This document shows positions 9,498 to 16,541 of a stretch of DNA of 64,000 nucleotides, piece after piece. Position 1 is the first letter of the stretch. Each line of letters starts with the position of its first letter. The translations under genes and the position numbers were made by a program. Origin of the DNA: Phocaeicola plebeius DSM 17135 (GTDB lineage Bacteria > Bacteroidota > Bacteroidia > Bacteroidales > Bacteroidaceae); NCBI RefSeq assembly GCF_000187895.1, contig NZ_DS990118.1, forward strand, positions 124,001-188,000. The letters are read 5' to 3'. Below the pieces are notes generated by a model that was given only the letters and a program-made list of their open reading frames with translations, did no database searches and was not told the origin of the DNA.

Positions 9498-10916
9498 ATG
9501 AGCGAATTATTAACCATGCAGGCTGAAATAAGCCTGGTCGCCATTATCCTCTTCATGCTGTTGGCAGACTTGATACTGAAAATGCCTAATCACAAGCCGC
9601 TTCAGACTCTTGCCTGCACACTGATGGTTGTACAACTGGCCTTAAACATTGTACCTACCAGCGGAGAAGCCTTTGGAGGAATGTATCATGCCAGCCAAAT
9701 GGCATCTGTTGTAAAAACCATACTGACTGCCGGCACGCTGCTCGTATTCCTGCAGTCAGGTGAATGGCTCTCACGCGAAGATACCCGTCACAAAGCCGGA
9801 GAATTCTATATGCTGACGCTCAGCACGCTGCTGGGTATGTATTTCATGGTCAGCGCAGGCAGCTTCATCCTGTTCTACGTAGGCCTGGAACTGGCCAGTA
9901 TCCCGATGGCCTGTCTGGTGGCTTTCGACAAATACCGCCATCACAGTGCGGAAGCAGGAGCCAAGTTCATCCTGAACTCCATGTTCTCTTCTGCCCTGAT
10001 GCTTTATGGTATCTCCATGGTATATGGTACAACTGGTACCACCTACTTTGCCGACATAACCACAGCCCTGACCGGAACCCCGCTCCAGGTAATGGCGATG
10101 GTGTTCTTCTTTGCCGGACTGGGCTTCAAGCTGAGTCTTGTACCTTTCCACATGTGGACACCCGATACCTATCAGGGAGCTCCGACCAATGTATCGGCTT
10201 ACCTGTCAGTCATCTCCAAAGGTGCAGCCGCCTTTGCGCTGATGAGCATCCTGATAAAAGTATTCGGACAGATGGTAACCGACTGGAGTCTCTTGCTGAG
10301 CATCGTCATTGTGGTCACTATCACCATTGCCAACATCTTTGCCATCCTTCAGGAAGACCTGAAACGCTTCATGGCGTACAGTAGTATCTCACAGGCCGGT
10401 TATATCATGCTGGCTGTACTGGGAGGAAATGAACAGGGAATGGCTTCACTGGTGTACTACATCGTAGTCTATATCGTAGCCAACCTGGCTGTGTTCGGTG
10501 TCATCAGCACCATAGAGCAGCACACTGGAGGAAAGGTGGACAGAAGCACCTATAACGGATTGTACAAGACCAACCCTCGCCTGAGCTTCGTTATGACACT
10601 GGCGCTGTTCTCACTGGCCGGTATCCCTCCGTTTGCCGGATTCTTCTCTAAATTCTTTGTATTTGCCTCTGCTTTCCATAGCGGTCACTGGCTGGTAGTG
10701 TTCCTGGCATTGGTAAATACGATTATTTCACTCTACTATTACCTGCTGATTGTGAAAGCCATGTACATCACTCCAAACGATGCACCGGTAGCCACCTTCC
10801 GCACACCGGCTCTGGCCCGTACAGGTCTGTTTATCTGCCTTATCGGAGTCATTGTATTGGGTATCTGCAGTGGAGTGTATGAACTGCTTAACCACGTAGC
10901 TGGACTGGGATTCTAA
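9498..10916 (+). CDS. nuoN: NADH-quinone oxidoreductase subunit N (antiporter-like proton channel)
   Basis: A 472-residue third antiporter-like subunit and last gene of the nuo operon. Visible motifs include [18 protein letters not shown] (membrane glutamate), [35 protein letters not shown] (lysine and histidine of the half-channels) and [14 protein letters not shown] rho-independent terminator begins 20 nt after the stop codon. Confidence 0.96.
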   Translation: MSELLTMQAEISLVAIILFMLLADLILKMPNHKPLQTLACTLMVVQLALNIVPTSGEAFGGMYHASQMASVVKTILTAGTLLVFLQSGEWLSREDTRHKAGEFYMLTLSTLLGMYFMVSAGSFILFYVGLELASIPMACLVAFDKYRHHSAEAGAKFILNSMFSSALMLYGISMVYGTTGTTYFADITTALTGTPLQVMAMVFFFAGLGFKLSLVPFHMWTPDTYQGAPTNVSAYLSVISKGAAAFALMSILIKVFGQMVTDWSLLLSIVIVVTITIANIFAILQEDLKRFMAYSSISQAGYIMLAVLGGNEQGMASLVYYIVVYIVANLAVFGVISTIEQHTGGKVDRSTYNGLYKTNPRLSFVMTLALFSLAGIPPFAGFFSKFFVFASAFHSGHWLVVFLALVNTIISLYYYLLIVKAMYITPNDAPVATFRTPALARTGLFICLIGVIVLGICSGVYELLNHVAGLGF

Positions 10917-10935
10917 TTCAGACAATTCCATACAC

Positions 10936-10970
10936 AAAAAAGGCCGTTCCTGTTCAGGGACGGCTTTTTT
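10936..10970 (+). terminator. Rho-independent terminator of the nuo operon
   Basis: The GCCGTTCC and GGGACGGC arms form an 8-bp stem (one G-U pair) around a TGTTCA loop. The stem is flanked by six A residues on the left and a T6 tract on the right. It could also stop transcription arriving from the minus strand, because the A tract supplies T residues for that direction. Confidence 0.9.
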
Positions 10971-11001
10971 GTTCACTTTTTCTCTCAAAAAATCGCTTCG
11001 A

Positions 11002-11111
11002 CGTTCAAGATAAAACTCCTTTACGTTTCAACTAAAACACAAAAGCGTTTCAAGTAAAATGCCAAAGAGTTTTCATTCAAACGCAAAGGCGTTTTCGGGC
11101 ATCCTGAAAAT
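11002..11111. repeat. Degenerate 22-bp tandem repeat between nuoN and the AraC gene
   Basis: Five consecutive 22-base units start at 11002, 11024, 11046, 11068 and 11090. The best-preserved neighbours read CGTTTCAACTAAAACACAAA and CGTTTCAAGTAAAATGCCAA (first 20 bases of units 2 and 3). The shared pattern is CGTTTCAA, then TAAAA, then a variable tail ending AAAG or similar. A weaker sixth unit (11112-11133) may continue the series. No reading frame uses it and it lacks the spacer/repeat structure of CRISPR. The period is close to two turns of the helix. Confidence 0.6.
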
Positions 11112-11141
11112 AGCTTCAAAAAACGCTAAAAACAAAGTCAT

Positions 11142-12032
11142 TTACATGTCTGAGAGTGAGTTTTCTTCCGCACAACGATAATGTAAAGGAGAAAGCCCTG
11201 TTTCCTTCTTAAAGAATGTGCCAAATGCGGAGGAATTGGGAAAATGAAATTCATTCGAAATTTCCTGAATAGTCTTGTTGGAGTTCTTCAACAGCAACAT
11301 ACTCCGACGGATAATGGCACGGAACACCAGTTCCTGCACTGTATATCCGCATACAGACTTTGACAGCGCAGACAAATATTTAGGAGACAGACAAAGTTTG
11401 TCAGCATAAAAGGCAACTCCCCTCTCTTGCTTGTAATATCGCTCCACCAACCGGATGAGCTGGATAAATGTATCAATCTTATGCCCAGCCACTTGATTTT
11501 CTTCCATCAACCGACGACTATAAATAGAGCAAAGTCTATAGGTCAAAGCCAGCAGCAGTAACTTCCGTTCATGGCTATCAAACGGATTGTTTGTTGTATG
11601 CCGATACCTGCTTATCAGAGAAATATAGCGGGATATATCTTCTTCTTCACCCGTAGACCATACGTAACAAGGCTGCGGAGTTAATGTGGCATAAAGGTGC
11701 ATGGCCATCACCGAACTTCCTAATAAATCCCGGATAGGGTCAATACGGTAAAATAAAATATCTATACGCAAATCGGCTGTGCATAAGCCTGCACAGAAAA
11801 TGGTAGCCTCATACAGAAAAATCGTTTCCCCTGCTTTTGCTACAAAAGGCTTCTGGTTTAAAGTAAACTGAAATTCTCCCTGTTTACAGACTATCAAACC
11901 AAGGTATTCCATCTGGAAGTTTTTTTGCAATACAGCCGGGAAAGCGTCCACACTTCCTTCCGAACAGCAAATATCCCTTCGCTCTACCAGCATCTGATTC
12001 AGACGCTTCAAGCGCTCTGTTTGTGAAATCAT
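11142..12032 (-). CDS. AraC-family transcriptional regulator, probable efflux-operon regulator
   Basis: A 296-residue protein. The first 180 residues resemble a cupin-like effector domain (YLGLIVCKQGEFQFTLNQ, then KAGETIFL). The C-terminal 100 residues form the double helix-turn-helix of the AraC/XylS family: helix one at AFYADKLCLSPKYLSALSK, helix two at TIQEISNEFHFPNSSAFGTF, ending KKETGLSPLHYR. It is transcribed in the same direction as, and directly downstream of, the three-gene efflux operon. A motif upstream of this gene recurs in the tolC promoter (12097-12116 and 16354-16371), which suggests it regulates both that operon and itself. The inducer is unknown. Confidence 0.9.
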   Translation of the reverse strand: MISQTERLKRLNQMLVERRDICCSEGSVDAFPAVLQKNFQMEYLGLIVCKQGEFQFTLNQKPFVAKAGETIFLYEATIFCAGLCTADLRIDILFYRIDPIRDLLGSSVMAMHLYATLTPQPCYVWSTGEEEDISRYISLISRYRHTTNNPFDSHERKLLLLALTYRLCSIYSRRLMEENQVAGHKIDTFIQLIRLVERYYKQERGVAFYADKLCLSPKYLSALSKSVCGYTVQELVFRAIIRRSMLLLKNSNKTIQEISNEFHFPNSSAFGTFFKKETGLSPLHYRCAEENSLSDM

Positions 12033-12079
12033 AACTGCAAATTAAAGTCGTTTCTTTTGCATACTGCGCTAAGATATAC

Positions 12080-12163
12080 AAAAAAACGTCACGGCAGGTA
12101 CTTACACGTGATTATTCCCCGCTGAAAATATAGATTAAGAAACGAAAAGTCCCGCCGTGACGT
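12080..12163 (-). terminator. Long-loop terminator hairpin of the efflux operon
   Basis: Arms at 12151-12163 and 12086-12098 pair over 13 bp with one G-U pair (core GCCGTGACGT, perfect 10 bp). In the minus-strand transcript they are followed by a T7 tract (12080-12086). The loop is unusually long, 52 nt. It contains most of the operator-like motif of the AraC gene and a stretch complementary to the tolC leader. This is 12 nt beyond the stop codon of the MFS gene. Confidence 0.65.
12097..12116 (-). promoter_or_regulatory. Operator-like motif upstream of the AraC gene
   Basis: On the plus strand this reads GGTACTTACACGTGATTATT. A near-identical motif, GGCACTTACACGATTATT, occurs at 16354-16371 in the tolC promoter, differing by one substitution and a two-base gap. 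Here a TTTTTTTG sequence (minus strand, 12079-12086), one mismatch from the -7 consensus, lies 10 nt downstream. In the tolC promoter the -7 box lies 8 nt downstream. Conserved sequence and position suggest a binding site for the AraC protein. Confidence 0.5.
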
Positions 12164-12175
12164 AACAACTTCTTT

Positions 12176-13834
12176 TTAAGATACTGTAGCAGCAAACGGC
12201 TCCAGTTTTCTTTTCTTCCACGGAAACAGCAAGAAAAAGATCGCACATGCCATGCAGCCGTAGAAAGTCCAACCCGACATTTCCTTAACAGCCGATAAAG
12301 TAGCTTGCACCTGCACACTTCCCTTTGCCGACATGGCAGCCATCTGTTCGGCTTCCTGTTCACTCTTTCCCTGATATTGCATCCCCTTTACAGTCTGCGA
12401 ATAAGAAGCCGCAACTTCGGGATTCAATAAATCACGGTCTTGTGCAAAACGAGTGACATAATGTTGCTGACGATGCTGCATCACGTTAGTATAAAGTGCC
12501 GTACCGATACCGGGGCCCATGACCATGCGGACGGTCAGCATAATGCAAATCCAGGTAGACAAGTATTTATACGGCATCCGCTGGTTAGCATGTACGGCCG
12601 TCAATGAATACAGAAGCATCATTCCCGTGGCACGAATAATGACCGGATACTTCATCCGCTCATACAAGCCGGAAGTCTGCACCTCAAAATACATGAATAA
12701 AGCCGAAAGACCTATCAACACAAAACCAAGGGAAAAAAGATACTTCAGATGCACTCCCCTGCTGCCCAACATGACAGCAATGATGCAACCTATAAAATAC
12801 CCCAACATGGTCCAGTTGCCCAAGGAAGCATTCTGCCAGTTGTCTATCTTCATGCCTACTCCCGTAAACACGTTGACAAACATGGCACTGGAATTGAATA
12901 TCATCAGCAGCAGGAAGAGCAGGATTCCCATCCGAATGGAGCTCAACTTGAAAATATCCATCAGGAAATAGGGAGAATACTGTCTTTTCTCCATATAAAT
13001 AAACAAGGTCGTAAAACATACGGCACTCACCGTAGCCCAGCAGATAGAAGGGTCATCATACCAGTCGAGTACTTTTCCATACACCAGTACATATACTACC
13101 GAAGCACACATCAGGCAAAATATCACCACACTGCCGAATTTACGAAAGGTAATGGGAAAACGTCGGGTGGAATACTTGTGATAAGGCATGGTAACAAATA
13201 TCACCAAAATAGAAAGCAGCAACGCTCCCATCATAAAATAATACACATACTGCCATTCATATTCGTAGGCCAGCCATGCGGTAAGTGAAGTACCCAACTG
13301 ACCCAGAATCATGAAAAACAAATAGATAGTAGGCATACTGGTACTCTTCTCACGGTCCAGCTTGTCCCAGCCTTCTTCATCTACCGGATCATTTCCGGGT
13401 GTAATGTTACGGGTAGCCTCCATCCCAAACGCATACTTAATCAGCGTAAAGAGATTGACCATCATCAGCACCATTCGTAAAAAACCCATCACCACACTGC
13501 ACACGGCCAACAGGTAAATACTGTCGGTCTTGGCACAAATGTAACTCAGGATATAAAGCAAAGAGAAACCTACGATGCACATCATCTTCTCCCGACGCAG
13601 GCAAACCAGTCCGTAAAAGAACGGAGAAAAAGCGGCCATACCCACAGAAGTAAGAAAGCTGACAAACTGAATATGTTCCGACTGGATGCCCAGCCCGCTC
13701 AGCATCTCTCCACTGTTAGCCGTATACACCCCACTGGCCGTCAGTATAGGCACGAACAGCAGTATCAGAATCAGTATACCCAACGGCTTGGGTACCCAGT
13801 TATAAAACGGATAATTTTTAGGAAGTGAAGGCAT
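12176..13834 (-). CDS. DHA2-type MFS multidrug efflux transporter (EmrB-like)
   Basis: A 552-residue inner-membrane protein with about 14 hydrophobic segments, the count of the DHA2 drug:proton antiporter family. A charged loop near residues 135-165 (NDPVDEEGWDKLDREKS) interrupts the helices. A large hydrophilic loop (about 455-525, rich in Gln and Glu, e.g. QGKSEQEAEQMAAMSAKG) precedes the last helix, probably facing the periplasm as in EmrB-like pumps. It is third in the operon after tolC and hlyD-like genes, 37 nt behind the adaptor. Together they should form an inner membrane-periplasm-outer membrane export channel; the substrate cannot be inferred. Confidence 0.88.
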   Translation of the reverse strand: MPSLPKNYPFYNWVPKPLGILILILLFVPILTASGVYTANSGEMLSGLGIQSEHIQFVSFLTSVGMAAFSPFFYGLVCLRREKMMCIVGFSLLYILSYICAKTDSIYLLAVCSVVMGFLRMVLMMVNLFTLIKYAFGMEATRNITPGNDPVDEEGWDKLDREKSTSMPTIYLFFMILGQLGTSLTAWLAYEYEWQYVYYFMMGALLLSILVIFVTMPYHKYSTRRFPITFRKFGSVVIFCLMCASVVYVLVYGKVLDWYDDPSICWATVSAVCFTTLFIYMEKRQYSPYFLMDIFKLSSIRMGILLFLLLMIFNSSAMFVNVFTGVGMKIDNWQNASLGNWTMLGYFIGCIIAVMLGSRGVHLKYLFSLGFVLIGLSALFMYFEVQTSGLYERMKYPVIIRATGMMLLYSLTAVHANQRMPYKYLSTWICIMLTVRMVMGPGIGTALYTNVMQHRQQHYVTRFAQDRDLLNPEVAASYSQTVKGMQYQGKSEQEAEQMAAMSAKGSVQVQATLSAVKEMSGWTFYGCMACAIFFLLFPWKKRKLEPFAATVS

Positions 13835-13871
13835 AATTCTACTTTTTGGGAAAAACTTACAAAAAATCGGT

Positions 13872-14954
13872 TTACAATTTGGCTTTCACCACTACCATCA
13901 TACCGGCAGCCAGACGGTCATTATCCTCTTTGGACAAGTCGGTGAATTCAATACGTACCGGAATACGCTGTTGAATCTTGACAAAGTTTCCAGCTGAATT
14001 GTCGGTAGGTACCAGAGAATATTTAGAACCTGTAGCTCCGGATATGGCCGTAATCCTTCCGGTAAACTCACGGTCACTGATAGCGTCAACAGAAATACGT
14101 ACTTCCTGCCCTACCTTCAGATTCTCCACCTGCGTTTCCTTGTAATTGGCAATCACCCATTTCTGGGTATCCGGAAGGATATAAGTCACCGTCTGTCCGG
14201 CAGTAATATACTGCCCTTCCTCCAAGGTTCTCCGCCCTAATTTTCCGTCACAAGGAGCCACTACCACGGTATAAGAGAGATTCAGACGTGCCATCTCTAA
14301 TGCAGCCGTTGCACGCTGTATGGCAGCCTCCGTGCTTTCTCTGCGATTGGAAACCTCTTTCACTCCTGACATGGCAGCCCGCTGCTGACGCTTGGTTGCT
14401 TCCAGTTTCTTACGGGTAGCCTCATATTCCGTTTCAATCTGTTCCAGCTGAATAGGAGTAGCTGCGTTCCGCTTTACCAGATTCTCATAACGCTGACGGT
14501 CTTTCTCCAGTTTGGCCAGACGAATTTCAATCTCGGCAATCGAAGCTTCATAAACCGAAGCAGAGTTCTGCGTGGTCTGCAAAGTAGCATCTATCACAGT
14601 AGCACCCGCCAAGGCATCCTTTAAGGCAGCCTCAGCTTCCATCACACGAATACGATATTCACGGTCATCCAGTACCAACAGGGTATCTCCCTTACGCACA
14701 TCCTGATGTTCCGTAAAATAGATTTTCTTGATATAACCCGAAGCTCTCAGATTGACCGGAGAATTATACTGTTCAATTTGTGCATCGTTACTTGTTTCGG
14801 TATGTTTGTAATCTAAAAACAGACAAGCTACTTCTACGATTCCCCATGCAAGAATAGCGATGCCTAAAAGACTGGCTAAAATCTGGCGACGACGTTGTTT
14901 CTTTAACTTTAAAGCCTTTTCCTGAAGTGTATGATTAGTATACTGAGTTTCCAT
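13872..14954 (-). CDS. HlyD/EmrA-family periplasmic adaptor (membrane fusion protein)
   Basis: A 360-residue adaptor. It has one N-terminal transmembrane helix (about 24-47) and a split biotinyl-lipoyl-like domain (first half near 60-95, GYIKKIYFTEHQDVRKGDTL; second half near 225-260, ending EEGQYITAGQTVTYI). Between them lies a long alpha-helical hairpin rich in Glu, Arg and Ala (about 95-215), followed by a beta-barrel domain. The layout matches EmrA more than AcrA because it has a membrane helix rather than a lipobox. It links the MFS pump to the TolC-like channel encoded on either side. Confidence 0.92.
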   Translation of the reverse strand: METQYTNHTLQEKALKLKKQRRRQILASLLGIAILAWGIVEVACLFLDYKHTETSNDAQIEQYNSPVNLRASGYIKKIYFTEHQDVRKGDTLLVLDDREYRIRVMEAEAALKDALAGATVIDATLQTTQNSASVYEASIAEIEIRLAKLEKDRQRYENLVKRNAATPIQLEQIETEYEATRKKLEATKRQQRAAMSGVKEVSNRRESTEAAIQRATAALEMARLNLSYTVVVAPCDGKLGRRTLEEGQYITAGQTVTYILPDTQKWVIANYKETQVENLKVGQEVRISVDAISDREFTGRITAISGATGSKYSLVPTDNSAGNFVKIQQRIPVRIEFTDLSKEDNDRLAAGMMVVVKAKL

Positions 14955-14984
14955 ATTATCTGAATTTTAAATGATTTAATGAAT

Positions 14985-16313
14985 TTAATTTCCTTGTAAC
15001 AAGCGATCCATCTGCCCTGTAAGCTTCAGTAAAGCAAGATTAGCCACCTGATAGTTGTAGTGTGCACTGAGATAATTATTCTGCGCCTCACTCATGCGCA
15101 TTTCATCCTGCAATACCTCGGTCATGGAAGCGATTCCCTCTCGATACCGGTCAGTTGTGACCTGATACACATCTTCTGCCAGCAAATAATTGTCTTTCTG
15201 CTTTTTAAAATTACGCTGGTTGTTCATCAGCTCGTTTGTGGCATTCAGATACTGCGTCTGCATGTTCTTGAGCGTATTCTCATAATTCAGTTTTGCATTT
15301 TCCTGGTCAATCTGAGCTTTCCGGATACGTGCCCGCTTGTCAAAACCGTCGAATATCGGGACACGAAGTGTAATCCCCAATCCGGTAGAAGGATACCAGT
15401 GATTGGAAGGTCCGGAATGGAACCAGTGGCGGGCCTTATCCGTATATGCTGAATACATCCAGCTTCCGGTCAGTGTCAGCGAAGGAAGGTATCCCTGACG
15501 AATCAAATCCTTTTGCTGCCTGGCCAGCTTCTCCTGTGATTGCAAGAGTTGCAATTCATACAAATCGCTACGAAGACCGGTCAGCGAAGCCGACTGCATC
15601 CTTTCTGTATCTACAGGAGTCAGTGTAATTTCTTCTTCCGCAGGATAGTCCATCACATATTTCAAAAGATTCAACTGCTGCACCAACATGGACTTTGCAT
15701 TGTCATACTGCACCTGCTGGTTTTCCAAGTTAATATTGACACGCTTTACATCCACCTCCATGGCCATCCCATTGTCAAAGAATGCCAAAGTGATGTCGCG
15801 CAGTTCCCGCAACCGCACCATGTTCTCTTGAATGAGTGTCAGCTGCTCCATGGTATTCTGCCCCAGATAATACATCTTGCTGATTTGCATCATCAGGTCC
15901 TCACGTGCCTTTTCATACGACAGACGGTTCAACTCATTCAGGGTGCGGGCAATATCGACTGCCGTATACACCGTCTGATTATAAAGCGGCATCTGCAACT
16001 GCAACCCTGCCGATGCATTGTACTGCAAAGTTTTGGTTACATTGTACAGATTCCCATAGGCCGACCCATCGGTGACAGATACCGGTGGATTAAAATTGTC
16101 ATTGAACCCCGCCACCGCACTGATTTGCGGCCACAGTTTTGCACGATTCTCGCTAAGAAGATGTTTGGCTTTCCGCATCTCATTGCGGCTTCCTTCGAGC
16201 GAGAGATTATTTTCAATGCCTAATTTCAGGCATTCTTCCAATGTCAGTGTCTTCTGTGCCCCGACAGGCATCCACACTAACCACAGTGTAAAAATAACTA
16301 CTAATTGCTTCAT
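14985..16313 (-). CDS. TolC-family outer-membrane efflux protein
   Basis: A 442-residue protein with an N-terminal signal peptide (MKQLVVIFTLWLVWMPVGAQ) and two repeated outer-membrane efflux protein domains. Each has long coiled helices rich in Gln, Asn and Leu (for example LENQQVQYDNAKSMLVQQL and NAKLNYENTLKNMQTQYLN). The ATG at 16313 is used because a longer in-frame extension begins upstream of the -7 promoter box at 16337-16345 and is not signal-like. It is first in the efflux operon. Its short leader (16314 to about 16330) includes a sequence complementary to the 3' end of the same operon. Confidence 0.92.
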   Translation of the reverse strand: MKQLVVIFTLWLVWMPVGAQKTLTLEECLKLGIENNLSLEGSRNEMRKAKHLLSENRAKLWPQISAVAGFNDNFNPPVSVTDGSAYGNLYNVTKTLQYNASAGLQLQMPLYNQTVYTAVDIARTLNELNRLSYEKAREDLMMQISKMYYLGQNTMEQLTLIQENMVRLRELRDITLAFFDNGMAMEVDVKRVNINLENQQVQYDNAKSMLVQQLNLLKYVMDYPAEEEITLTPVDTERMQSASLTGLRSDLYELQLLQSQEKLARQQKDLIRQGYLPSLTLTGSWMYSAYTDKARHWFHSGPSNHWYPSTGLGITLRVPIFDGFDKRARIRKAQIDQENAKLNYENTLKNMQTQYLNATNELMNNQRNFKKQKDNYLLAEDVYQVTTDRYREGIASMTEVLQDEMRMSEAQNNYLSAHYNYQVANLALLKLTGQMDRLLQGN

Positions 16314-16336
16314 TTTTTCTCGTTTCTTAATCTGAA

Positions 16337-16371
16337 GCAAAGGTAGTATGTCAGGCACTTACACGATTATT
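16337..16371 (-). promoter_or_regulatory. Promoter and operator-like motif of the efflux operon
   Basis: On the minus strand TACCTTTGC (16345-16337) matches the Bacteroidetes -7 box. The motif shared with the AraC gene (plus strand GGCACTTACACGATTATT, 16354-16371) covers the place where a -33 element should be, and no TTTG -33 is seen there. An activator-dependent promoter, with the AraC protein bound next to polymerase, would fit. The predicted start is near 16330, giving a leader of about 17 nt. Confidence 0.6.
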
Positions 16372-16404
16372 CATAAAAGAAGAGGAGCTGTTCAGATTTT
16401 CCTT

Positions 16405-16439
16405 TTTGGAACTTTCAGATAGATTAAAATTACGTTTGT
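16405..16439 (+). promoter_or_regulatory. Consensus promoter on the plus strand with no assigned gene
   Basis: TTTG (16405-16408), a 22-nt spacer and TACGTTTGT (16431-16439) match the Bacteroidetes -33/-7 consensus on the plus strand. Transcription would run antisense into the 3' end of mutL through the terminator hairpin at 16474-16514. No convincing gene follows; a 28-codon frame begins at the ATG at 16447, almost exactly at the predicted transcription start. Confidence 0.4.
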
Positions 16440-16473
16440 TGCAAAAATGAAATCGAAAATCAGTGTGATACAA

Positions 16474-16514
16474 ATAAAAAAATCCGGATTACTCGTTTGC
16501 GAGAACCCGGATTA
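16474..16514 (-). terminator. Rho-independent terminator of mutL
   Basis: Minus-strand arms AATCCGGGTT and AATCCGGATT pair, and an inner CTCG/CGAG stem closes a CAAA loop with one bulged base. A T7 tract follows. It lies 28 nt past the mutL stop codon and isolates the mutL operon from the tolC operon. Confidence 0.88.
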
Positions 16515-16541
16515 CACATTGTATTATTCGTAGAATTTCTA

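Noticed and set aside
11002-11133. Possible CRISPR array
   Set aside because: The units are head-to-tail without unique spacers, are only 22 bp, diverge strongly and have no cas genes nearby.
16314-16358. N-terminal extension of the TolC-like protein
   Set aside because: It begins upstream of the -7 box and would precede a complete signal peptide at 16313.
16447-16533. 28-codon frame behind a consensus promoter
   Set aside because: Too short to call; it runs through the mutL terminator hairpin, has no recognisable feature and may simply reflect a chance ATG. Kept only as part of a finding.
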